From the NCBI RefSeq assembly GCF_030815415.1, contig NZ_JAUSWW010000001.1, positions 5,766,001 to 5,830,000 on the forward strand: a stretch of DNA of 64,000 nucleotides, read 5' to 3'. The number at the start of each line of letters is the position of its first letter. Position 1 is the stretch's first letter. A program made the position numbers and the translations under genes. Source of the DNA: Streptomyces canus. GTDB lineage: Bacteria; Actinomycetota; Actinomycetes; Streptomycetales; Streptomycetaceae. The notes under the pieces were generated by a model. The model was not told where the DNA came from. It ran no database searches and was given only the letters and a program-made list of their open reading frames with translations. Positions 7,711 through 14,973 of this stretch are shown one piece after another.

Positions 7711-8826
7711 GTGGGTGCGACAGCCGGGGCCATATGGGGCCGTGTCGAGCAGCAGGACTTTCGGAGCCGGGTGCGGGGGACGTTGCTCGGGGCCGCCGTC
7801 GGGGATGCGCTCGGGGCGCCCGTCGACCAGCTCGATCTCGAGGGGATACGGGAGGCGTACGGCGCCGAGGGCGTCGTCGATCTCGGTGCCGCCTATGGCA
7901 GACGCGGGGCCGTCACTCATCTCACCCAGCTCACCCTCTTCTCCGTCGACGGGCTCATACGGGCCCAGGTGCGCCGCGACATAGGGGCCTGGCATCCGCC
8001 CACCGATCTGCACCGGGCGTATCTCCGATGGGCCGCCACCCAGCGGGACTGGGGGCCCGACGAGCGGCGCAAGGAAGACGGGTGGCTCGCCAGGGAGGAG
8101 TGGCTGTACGCCCGGCGTGACCCCGCCCGCTCGCTGCTCGTCGGGTTCGGCGACGAGAACATGGGGACCCTCGAGGCCCCCAAGAACCCCGGCGAGGCGG
8201 GGCCCGAGGCGGCCGCGCGGTCCGCGCCCTTCGGGCTGCTCGTCGGATGGGAGCCGCAGCTCGTCGCACAGCTCGCGGTGGAGTGCGCCGCGCAGACGCA
8301 CGGGCACCCGGTCGCGTACCTCTGCGCCGGGGCGTACGCCGTCATCGTGCACGCGCTGGCCCGCGGCGAGAGCCTCGACGGGGCCGTGCAGCGGGCGCTG
8401 GCGCTGCTGGCCGCCCGGCCGGGGCATCAGGCCGTCTCGGACGCGTTGCAGCACGCGCTGGGCGCCGTACGGCAGGGCATGCCGACCCCGGGGCGGGTCG
8501 GGGAGCTCATGGGGGAGGGGACGGCCGAGGGGCTGCTCGCCGTCGCCGTGTACTGCGCCCTCGTCGGCGAGGACGTCCGTCAGGGGCTCTGCCTCGCCGT
8601 CAACCACGACGGGCCCTCCGCCGCGGCCGGCGCCCTCACCGGCGGGCTCCTCGGCGCCCTGCACGGCGAAACGGCCCTCCCGCCGGCCTGGCTGGCCGAG
8701 CTGGAGGGCCGTCCCACGTTGCTGGAACTCGCGGACGACTTCGCCATGGAGATGACCCAGGGGCCCGCGCTCCACGGTCCGGCGGGGTCGTCCCCGGGAT
8801 GGCTGGCCCGGTACCCGAGGGGCTGA
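7711..8826 (+). CDS. ADP-ribosylglycohydrolase-family protein with altered metal motif
   Basis: Members of this DraG/ARH family remove ADP-ribose from proteins or small molecules using two metal ions. The N-terminal signature RVRGTLLGAAVGDALGAPVD is clear. The usual C-terminal metal motif of the GGDSDSTGAIAGN type is replaced by NHDGPSAAAGALTGGLLGAL, so at least two of the conserved Asp/Ser ligands appear missing and activity is uncertain. The start at GTG 7711 is preferred over GTG 7678 because GGGGAGG (7699-7705) sits 5 bases before it. The product is about 371 residues. It converges on the symporter gene 15 bases downstream. Confidence 0.85.
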   Translation: MGATAGAIWGRVEQQDFRSRVRGTLLGAAVGDALGAPVDQLDLEGIREAYGAEGVVDLGAAYGRRGAVTHLTQLTLFSVDGLIRAQVRRDIGAWHPPTDLHRAYLRWAATQRDWGPDERRKEDGWLAREEWLYARRDPARSLLVGFGDENMGTLEAPKNPGEAGPEAAARSAPFGLLVGWEPQLVAQLAVECAAQTHGHPVAYLCAGAYAVIVHALARGESLDGAVQRALALLAARPGHQAVSDALQHALGAVRQGMPTPGRVGELMGEGTAEGLLAVAVYCALVGEDVRQGLCLAVNHDGPSAAAGALTGGLLGALHGETALPPAWLAELEGRPTLLELADDFAMEMTQGPALHGPAGSSPGWLARYPRG

Positions 8827-8841
8827 CCCCCGGGAGTCGGC

Positions 8842-10410
8842 CTAGTCCTTCGTCCGTACCACCTCGTCCACCGGACCCGCCGGCACCGGCACCGCGGCGG
8901 CCGCCGCCCCGTCCCCGTCGGTGTTGATCTTCTCGATGATCGCGAGCCGCTCCGGGGTGTCCTCCGGCTTCACGAAGCCGATGAGGATGTAGAGGACCAG
9001 CGACACCGCGAGCGGGATCGAGACCTGGTACTGGAGCGGGACGCCGCCGTCGACGTTCCAGTTGATCGGGTAGTTGACCAGCCAGAAGGCGAGCAGACCC
9101 ATTGACCAGCTGGTGAGCGCGGCCGTCGGGCCGGAGCGGCGGAAGGGGCGGAGCAGGCCGAGCATCATCGGGATCGCCATCGGGCCCATCAGACCGGCCA
9201 CCCACTTGATGACGACCGTGATGATGTCCTTGAACGCGGGGGAGTTGACCTGCGTCGCCGCCGCCATCGACAGGCCCAGGAAGACGACGGTCGCGATGCG
9301 GGCGACCTTCAGGCCCTGGCCCTCGTTCCACGTCCGCGCCCTGCGCCAGACCACCGGCGCGCAGTCCCGGGTGAACACCGCGGCGATGGCGTTGGCGTCG
9401 GAGGAGCACATCGCCATGGTGTGGGAGAAGAAGCCGACGATGACCAGGCCCAACAGACCGTGCGGGAGCAGCTGTTCGGTCATCAGGCCGTAGGAGTCGG
9501 AGCCGTCCGGCTTCTGGGACTCGACCAGCAGCGGCGACATCCACATGGGGAAGAAGAGGACGACCGGCCAGACCAGCCAGAGGATCGCGGACAGCCGGGC
9601 CGAGCGCTCGGCCTCGTACGCGTTGGCCGTGGCCATGTAGCGCTGGGCCTGGTTGAGCATGCCGCCGTTGTACTCGAAGAGCTTGATGAAGAGGAACGCG
9701 AGGAGGAAGACCGTGCCGTACGGGCCGACCAGCGGCTCGCCGTGGCCCTGGAGCTCCGGTCGGTCCCAGGCCTCGAAGAAGCCGATGCCCTTGTCGCCCA
9801 GTTCCGCGACGACGGCGATGAACATCGCGACACCGGCGAGGAGCTGGATGACGAACTGGCCGAGCTCGGTCAGCGCGTCCGCCCACAGGCCGCCGATCGT
9901 GCAGTAGACGGCGGTGATCGTGCCGGTGATGAGGATGCCCTGGTTCAGCGAGATGCCGGTGAAGACCGACAACAGGGTGGCGATCGCCGCCCACTTGGCG
10001 CCCACGTCCACGATCTTCAGCAGCATGCCGGACCAGGCCAGCGCCTGCTGCGTCTTGAGGTCGTAGCGGTTCTTCAGGTACTCCAGCGGGGAGGCCACGT
10101 GCAGACGTGAGCGCAGCCGGTTGATGCGCGGCGCGAACAGCTTCGAACCGATCGCGATGCCGAGGGCGATGGGGAACGACCACGTCACGAAGGACGTGAC
10201 ACCGTAGGTGTAGGCGATGCCCGCGTACCCGGTGAACATCACCGCGCTGTAGCCCGACATGTGGTGCGAGATGCCGGAGAGCCACCAGGGCATCTTGCCG
10301 CCGGCGGTGAAGAAGTCACTGACGTTGTCCACGCGCTTGTGCGACCACACGCCGATCGCGACCATCACGCCGAAATAGCCGATGAGCACGGCCCAGTCGA
10401 GACCGTTCAT
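8842..10410 (-). CDS. sodium:solute symporter (SSS family)
   Basis: This 522-residue membrane carrier probably uses the sodium gradient to import a small organic solute. It shows the SSS pattern of about 13 helices: an N-terminal MNGLDWAVLIGYFGVMVAIG helix, FTAGGKMPWWLSGISHHMSG (the typical G-K-M-PWW first-loop motif), SGMLLKIVDVGAKWAAIATL, and MAMCSSDANAIAAVFTRD, the conserved sodium-site region. The last about 40 residues are a cytosolic Ala/Val/Glu tail. Substrate cannot be read from sequence; sugar, sialic acid or carboxylate carriers are all in the family. GGGAGG precedes the ATG. It is a single-gene unit. Confidence 0.9.
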   Translation of the reverse strand: MNGLDWAVLIGYFGVMVAIGVWSHKRVDNVSDFFTAGGKMPWWLSGISHHMSGYSAVMFTGYAGIAYTYGVTSFVTWSFPIALGIAIGSKLFAPRINRLRSRLHVASPLEYLKNRYDLKTQQALAWSGMLLKIVDVGAKWAAIATLLSVFTGISLNQGILITGTITAVYCTIGGLWADALTELGQFVIQLLAGVAMFIAVVAELGDKGIGFFEAWDRPELQGHGEPLVGPYGTVFLLAFLFIKLFEYNGGMLNQAQRYMATANAYEAERSARLSAILWLVWPVVLFFPMWMSPLLVESQKPDGSDSYGLMTEQLLPHGLLGLVIVGFFSHTMAMCSSDANAIAAVFTRDCAPVVWRRARTWNEGQGLKVARIATVVFLGLSMAAATQVNSPAFKDIITVVIKWVAGLMGPMAIPMMLGLLRPFRRSGPTAALTSWSMGLLAFWLVNYPINWNVDGGVPLQYQVSIPLAVSLVLYILIGFVKPEDTPERLAIIEKINTDGDGAAAAAVPVPAGPVDEVVRTKD

Positions 10411-10537
10411 GTGCGCCCTCCCAGGGGTTCGACCCGGCGCTCATCGTGGGCGCTGTCGCGTGAACACGACAAGTGAGCGTAAGGTCAAAGGGAGGTAAAA
10501 GTATTCGGCATGATGGCCTTGGTTCACCTACGTGAAC

Positions 10538-11323
10538 TCACCGCATCAGCTCCCCGGCGTTGACCAGCAGTGATTGTCCGGTGATCGCCCGCGCCCGATC
10601 CGACGCCAGGAACACCGCCGCGTCCGCTACATCCCCGTCCGTGGCGAGATCGGGCAGGGCCATGCGCTCGGTGAGCCTCACCAGCACCTCGGACTCCTCG
10701 ACCCCTTCCGTGTGCGCGGTGAACTGGACGTACGCCTGCACCGGCGGCCCCCACATCCAGCCCGGCAGCACGGTGTTGACCCGGATCCGGTGCGGCCCCA
10801 GCTCCCGTGCGAGGGAGTACATCGCACTCGTCAGGGCCCCCTTGGAGGCCGCGTACGCCGCCTGCCGCACCTGCGAGGGGGCGGCCACGGACGACTGCGT
10901 CCCGATGAAGACGACCGACCCGCCGCACCTCTTCAGCGCCGGCAGACACGCCCGCGTCATCCGCAGCGATCCCAGCAGATTCACGTCGATCACCGACTGC
11001 CAGGTGGTGAAGTCCGCGTCCTCGATGCCGCCGAAGTAGCTGTCCCAGGCGGCCACATGGACCACCGCGTCGATCCGCCCGAACCGCTCGCCCGCCAACT
11101 CCGCCAGCGCCACGCACTGTCGCTCGTCGGTGATGTCCGTGGGCCGGTACGCCGTGTGCGTCCCGTCCGGGTCGATCTCGGCGGCGCTCTTGGCGAGGTT
11201 GGCCTCGGTGCGCGCCCCGAGCACGGCGTTCCCGCCGTCGCGTACGACGGCGGCGGCGACCTGGTGGCCCAGTCCGGCACCGACGCCCGACACGACCACC
11301 GTCTTGCCTGTGAGCAGTGGCAT
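10538..11323 (-). CDS. short-chain dehydrogenase/reductase (SDR)
   Basis: This is a classical SDR of 261 residues. It has a Rossmann N-terminus MPLLTGKTVVVSGVGAGLGH (a glycine-rich SGVGAGLG variant of TGxxxGxG), an NNAG-equivalent strand replaced by VHVAAWDS, the catalytic YAASK motif (Tyr-x3-Lys) with GTQSS upstream, and LPGW after the PG strand. The oxidised or reduced substrate is unknown. The start at 11323 is favoured by GGGAGGGG upstream; a longer frame to 11383 would run through the operator. It is divergent from the EthD-like gene at 11401, and the pair probably belongs to one catabolic pathway. A small hairpin (GTTCAC-CTAC-GTGAAC, 10522-10537) sits just after its stop. Confidence 0.9.
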   Translation of the reverse strand: MPLLTGKTVVVSGVGAGLGHQVAAAVVRDGGNAVLGARTEANLAKSAAEIDPDGTHTAYRPTDITDERQCVALAELAGERFGRIDAVVHVAAWDSYFGGIEDADFTTWQSVIDVNLLGSLRMTRACLPALKRCGGSVVFIGTQSSVAAPSQVRQAAYAASKGALTSAMYSLARELGPHRIRVNTVLPGWMWGPPVQAYVQFTAHTEGVEESEVLVRLTERMALPDLATDGDVADAAVFLASDRARAITGQSLLVNAGELMR

Positions 11324-11351
11324 AAGACCCCTCCCTGACCCTGGCGGTATA

Positions 11352-11368
11352 TCTGACGGGGCGTCAGA
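11352..11368. promoter_or_regulatory. perfect inverted-repeat operator between SDR and EthD-like genes
   Basis: TCTGACG-GGG-CGTCAGA has 7-base perfect arms and lies in the 77-base divergent intergenic space, 29 bases from one start and 33 from the other. The size and symmetry fit a dimeric TetR-type repressor acting on both genes. No regulator gene is adjacent, so the protein must be encoded elsewhere. Confidence 0.65.
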
Positions 11369-11400
11369 GTATGGGCGAGCCACCCAGGAAGGGGAAGGGA

Positions 11401-12264
11401 ATGAGCGAAGAGACCCGCAGTCAGACGTACGCCGAACTGGCCGCCGTGGGCCCGTACGGAGTCCGCCCCGGCCATGCGCTCATCACCATGGTCGAGCCGC
11501 ATCCGGGCCACGAGTACGCGTACAACCGCTGGTACGAGGACGACCACTACTACGCCGGCGCGATGGCGATGCCCTGGATGTACGCCGGGCGCCGCTGGGT
11601 CGCCACCCGGGACCTCCAGCTCCTGCGCTACCCCGAGAAGTCGGCGATCGCCCAGCCGGTCACCGCCGGGTGCTACCTCTCGACGTACTGGATCACCGAC
11701 GGCCGCTACGACGACCACATGAAGTGGACCGTCGGCATCAACAAGCGCCTCAACCGGGACGCCCGGGTCTACCAGGACCGGACGCACGTCTTCACCGCGT
11801 TCCAGGACCACGAGGCGACGGTCTACCGGGACGGGGCGGCCGGGCCCCGCGACTTCCACGCCCTCGACCACCCGTACAAGGGCCTGGTCGTCGAGGTGAT
11901 CGACGCCGAATCGGCCGCACAGCGCGAGGAGTTGCTGGAGTGGCTGCGGTCCCGGCACCTGCCGAAGCGGATCGCGGGGTCACCGGCGGCGATGGTGACC
12001 GTCTTCAGGCCGACGCCGCTGCCGGGCGACCGGATGACGTATGTGAAGCAGGTCGAGGGCGTCGACACCCGGCTGACGCTGCTGTGGTTCCTGGAATCGG
12101 ATCCGCGGGAGTGCTGGGAGGAGCACTTCACGGGCCTGGAGAAGCCGGTGGACGCTGCCTCCATCAGCGGCGCCGCCGCGGGCGGCCTGGGGAGGGTGGA
12201 GTTGGTGGCACCGTTCATCCCGACCGTGCCGGGGACGGACACGTACGTCGACCGTCTCCGGTAG
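11401..12264 (+). CDS. EthD/dimeric alpha-beta-barrel-like protein of unknown function
   Basis: The 287-residue protein has two related halves. The first contains HALITMVEPHPGHEYAYNRW then YEDDHYYAGAMAMPWMYAGR, the second YKGLVVEVIDAESAAQREEL then RFRP/VFRPTPLPGDRMTYVK. Short strands with NRWYEDDHY resemble the 'xxWYxxxHxP' pattern of EthD-like dimeric alpha+beta barrels, used in breakdown of ethers, lactones and aromatic compounds. The exact role is unknown. AAGGGGAAGGGA precedes ATG 11401, which decides the start. It shares its control region with the divergent SDR gene. Confidence 0.7.
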   Translation: MSEETRSQTYAELAAVGPYGVRPGHALITMVEPHPGHEYAYNRWYEDDHYYAGAMAMPWMYAGRRWVATRDLQLLRYPEKSAIAQPVTAGCYLSTYWITDGRYDDHMKWTVGINKRLNRDARVYQDRTHVFTAFQDHEATVYRDGAAGPRDFHALDHPYKGLVVEVIDAESAAQREELLEWLRSRHLPKRIAGSPAAMVTVFRPTPLPGDRMTYVKQVEGVDTRLTLLWFLESDPRECWEEHFTGLEKPVDAASISGAAAGGLGRVELVAPFIPTVPGTDTYVDRLR

Positions 12265-12372
12265 GCCCGCGCCGGGACACAAGCCGAGCCCCCTCGGCAA
12301 GGACGGCGATCTGGTCGAGAGGGCTCTTCGGTGATGCTTGTGCAGTTGTGTAGTGCTCGGTTACTCGCCCAT

Positions 12373-12564
12373 TTACGCCTTGACCGAGCCGACGAAGGCG
12401 TTCCACGCGTCCGCGGGGAAGGCCAGCGTGGGGCCGTTCTGGACCTTCGAGTCCCGGACGGCCATCGCCGACACGACAGGGGACTTGATCTCGACGCACG
12501 CGCCATTGCCCTGGGAGTAGGAGGACTTGACCCACTGGTCCGTGGCGCCCTGCTTGATTGCCAT
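12373..12564 (-). CDS. DUF397 protein
   Basis: This 63-residue protein (MAIKQGATDQWVKSSYSQGN, then CVEIKSPVVSAMAVRDSK and WNAFVGSVKA) has the DUF397 signature W-x-KSSYS..GxxCVE...VRDSK....L.F....W..F. Such proteins accompany DUF5753 HTH regulators in Streptomyces developmental and antibiotic control (WhiJ-like sets), probably as modulators. The start has GGAGCG a few bases upstream. Its partner lies upstream at 12796 across a 231-base gap, unlike the overlapping pair near 24 kb. A separate promoter in that gap is therefore likely. Confidence 0.92.
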   Translation of the reverse strand: MAIKQGATDQWVKSSYSQGNGACVEIKSPVVSAMAVRDSKVQNGPTLAFPADAWNAFVGSVKA

Positions 12565-12795
12565 TTTCGCTCCGATTAGCCAGTTGCTGAGTTGCTGTCG
12601 CCGCGGCGTGCGTATGTCTCCATCTGCACGGCACGGGTTTACGCCAACGTTGTTATCCGATGGCGTGATCGACGCTACTCGCCAACATCGGGGAGCGGAG
12701 GAAGTATTCACCCGGGCGGGTGGCATATTCCATTGGGGTCTTCCGCTGCGACCGGGCGAAGGTGTACCTTGCGGCGCCTCGCCTTACAGAGTGGG

Positions 12796-13653
12796 TCAGC
12801 GTGCGTAGTCCTTGGCGATACTTGAGATGAATTCCCGGCTTTGGTCCACATTCAGGGCCTGTGCCCGCAGATGTTCGTACATGACGCTGTACTTCTGTAC
12901 GTCCTGCGCCTTCTCCAGGTACAGGTCGCTCGTCACGCCCTCGATGTAGACCACGCTGGAATCGGCGGCATCGGGGAACTCGAGGATCGCGTACTGCCCA
13001 CTCACCCCAGGGTGCGCGCCCATCGTGAACGGGATCATCTGCACCGTCACATGCGGCAGTTGCGACATCTCGATCAGATGCTCCAGCTGCTCGATCATCA
13101 CCTGCCGGTTGCCGACCTCGCGGCGCAGCGCCGCCTCGTCCAGAACCGCCCACAGCCGGAGCGGGTTCTCGGCGGCAGAGATACGTTCCTGTCGGCGCAG
13201 CCGCACCTGGACACGCTTGTCGATGTCGGTGGGCGTCGCCTCGGGCAGCGCGCCGGAGATGAGGGACTCGGCGTAGGTGCGGGTCTGCAGGAGCCCGGGG
13301 ACGACCTGGGGGTCGTAGACGCGCAGACTCGCCGCGTCCGTCTCCAGGCCGATGTAGACGCTGTAGGGGATGTCGCCGAAGGAGTGCCACCAGCCCTGCT
13401 GGCGGCTGTCCTTGGCCATCTGCATCAGGGAGTCGACGATCCGGACGTCCTCCACCTCGTACACCCCGCACAGATCGCGGACGTCGCGCTGGCTGATGCT
13501 GCGCCGGCCGTTCTCCAGCCGGCTGATCTTCGACTGCGACACCAGAAGCCGTTCGGCGACTTCCTCGGCCGTCATGCCCTTGAGTTCACGGAGCCGGCGC
13601 AACTCCTGGCCGAGCCGGCGTCGCCTGACGGTGGGATTGACATTGGACGCCAC
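12796..13653 (-). CDS. WhiJ-like helix-turn-helix regulator with DUF5753
   Basis: The product is about 285 residues. An Xre-type HTH (LGQELRRLRELKGMTAEEVA then LLVSQSKISRLENGRRSIS) is followed by the DUF5753 effector-binding domain (QVVPGLLQTRTYAESLI, VQVRLRRQERI, LRLWAVLDEAALRREVG, LPHVTVQMIPF). These proteins regulate aerial development and secondary metabolism with DUF397 partners. The start GTG 13653 is chosen because CGGAGGTG sits 7 bases before it; a longer frame from GTG 13695 adds 14 residues but has no such site. Confidence 0.93.
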   Translation of the reverse strand: MASNVNPTVRRRRLGQELRRLRELKGMTAEEVAERLLVSQSKISRLENGRRSISQRDVRDLCGVYEVEDVRIVDSLMQMAKDSRQQGWWHSFGDIPYSVYIGLETDAASLRVYDPQVVPGLLQTRTYAESLISGALPEATPTDIDKRVQVRLRRQERISAAENPLRLWAVLDEAALRREVGNRQVMIEQLEHLIEMSQLPHVTVQMIPFTMGAHPGVSGQYAILEFPDAADSSVVYIEGVTSDLYLEKAQDVQKYSVMYEHLRAQALNVDQSREFISSIAKDYAR

Positions 13654-13848
13654 GGGAACGTGCACCTCCGGCTGCGTGCCTTCGAAAATGGCCACTTTGC
13701 GTATCTGCTGTTGAGCAGACTGCCACCAAGGTGGTTTCTACCGCTGGGAAACAGTGGATATGCGCTGCGTACGCGCCAGTTCGCCATGATCACAAGGCAG
13801 TTGGCGCCTACCGGAAACAACTCGGCCCTGATCCGGGGCACAAAAAGG

Positions 13849-13908
13849 CCGCGCGGGACGGCGGGACCGTGTGTCCTCTCGGACACACGGTCCCGCCGCC
13901 CCGCGCGG
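13849..13908 (-). terminator. strong rho-independent terminator after the GPP34 gene
   Basis: Two 28-base arms (13849-13876 and 13881-13908) pair with a single mismatch around a TCTC loop; the core near the loop is GACCGTGTGTCC/GGACACACGGTC. On the minus strand the stem is followed within 2 bases by TTTTT (plus-strand AAAAA at 13842-13846). It therefore ends transcription coming from the GPP34 gene. Unusually long stem for a single-gene terminator. The remainder of the 13654-14000 gap shows no gene. Confidence 0.85.
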
Positions 13909-14000
13909 ACCAGCGGCTCCCGATACCGGGTCTGGGGTACGCCGGAGGTGCGTGTGGTGCGTGGTGCGGTGCTACGTCGGTCGTGCCGTGGAACTGCGGC

Positions 14001-14756
14001 TCAGTGAGCCACGACACGCGCCATGGCGCCGCGGCGCGGTTGCACCGGAACGCCGCGGGCGGGTTCCGGTGCCTGCCTGGCACCTGGTCCGGCCGGACGG
14101 CCGGTCGGGGCCGGGCTGCGGCGTGGCTGCGCGGCCACACCGTTCTGGACGTCCATCACGGCGTGCGCCACGAGACCGCCCATGGGGTCGTGCCTGATCA
14201 GGTCCCGCAGCCGGGAGCGAGAGGAGCGTCCCTCGTTGCCCGGATACAGGTGCTTGCCTAGGCCGACCGCGTGCGCCAGGGCGGCGAGCGCCGCGGTCCG
14301 CGGGTCCGGCGGTACGCCGGTGCGGATCGCGGAGTCCAGTCGGGATCTGATCTCCCGGCTGATCTCGGTCTGACTCGCCTGGTAGCGAGTCGTCGGCAGC
14401 ACTCCGCACATCTGGCCCGCCACGGCATGCACCATGCCGCACCGCTCCAGATGCGAGAGATAGGTCTGGCGCAGCCCGAGACGCGGCCCGCCAATCCAGT
14501 GGATAGCGCGTACCGGAGCGCCACGCCTTCGCAGCAACTCCAACGCGCAGTCCAGTGTTGGATCTCCAGTCGGCCGTGGGGACACCACGGCGATACGATC
14601 CCCGTCTGGGGCTATCCGTCCGGCCAGCGCCAGCTCCACTAGCTGTGCTCCGGCCAGACCGAGGTCGAGCGACTGCGGCTGTGCGGTGGTACCCGTGGCC
14701 GGGTCCAGCGCCAGTAGCAGAAGCTCCTCCGGAAGTGTTCTGCGGCTCATGCCCAT
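14001..14756 (-). CDS. GPP34 (GOLPH3-like) family protein
   Basis: The 251-residue protein starts MGMSRRTLPEELLLLALDP and continues LGLAGAQLVELALAGRI, HWIGGPRLGLRQTYLSHLER, VAGQMCGVLPTTRY and AVGLGKHLYPG. These match the all-helical GPP34 fold known from eukaryotic Golgi phosphoprotein 3, which binds PI4P and membranes. Streptomyces have many copies of unknown role, probably peripheral membrane proteins. GGGGAGG lies 5 bases before ATG 14756. The C-terminal about 45 residues (Pro/Arg/Gly-rich) are probably disordered. A strong terminator follows. Confidence 0.85.
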   Translation of the reverse strand: MGMSRRTLPEELLLLALDPATGTTAQPQSLDLGLAGAQLVELALAGRIAPDGDRIAVVSPRPTGDPTLDCALELLRRRGAPVRAIHWIGGPRLGLRQTYLSHLERCGMVHAVAGQMCGVLPTTRYQASQTEISREIRSRLDSAIRTGVPPDPRTAALAALAHAVGLGKHLYPGNEGRSSRSRLRDLIRHDPMGGLVAHAVMDVQNGVAAQPRRSPAPTGRPAGPGARQAPEPARGVPVQPRRGAMARVVAH

Positions 14757-14973
14757 CCATGCCTCCCCGCGTGGATGAAAGACAGGGTGACCCCTCTCAC
14801 ATTGGTCTGTCGAGGGTGCGTGACCTGTTTGTAGTGGAACCGGTAGGTATGTCGTTCTCGTCTACCGCAGGAGCCAAGCCCTCACACAGGACACTGGTAC
14901 ATGGTTCGGACACCGTGGGGGAGCGGTGTCGGGGCGAGGCGGTCCATACGCGTTCACGGTTTAGGAGGCATCG

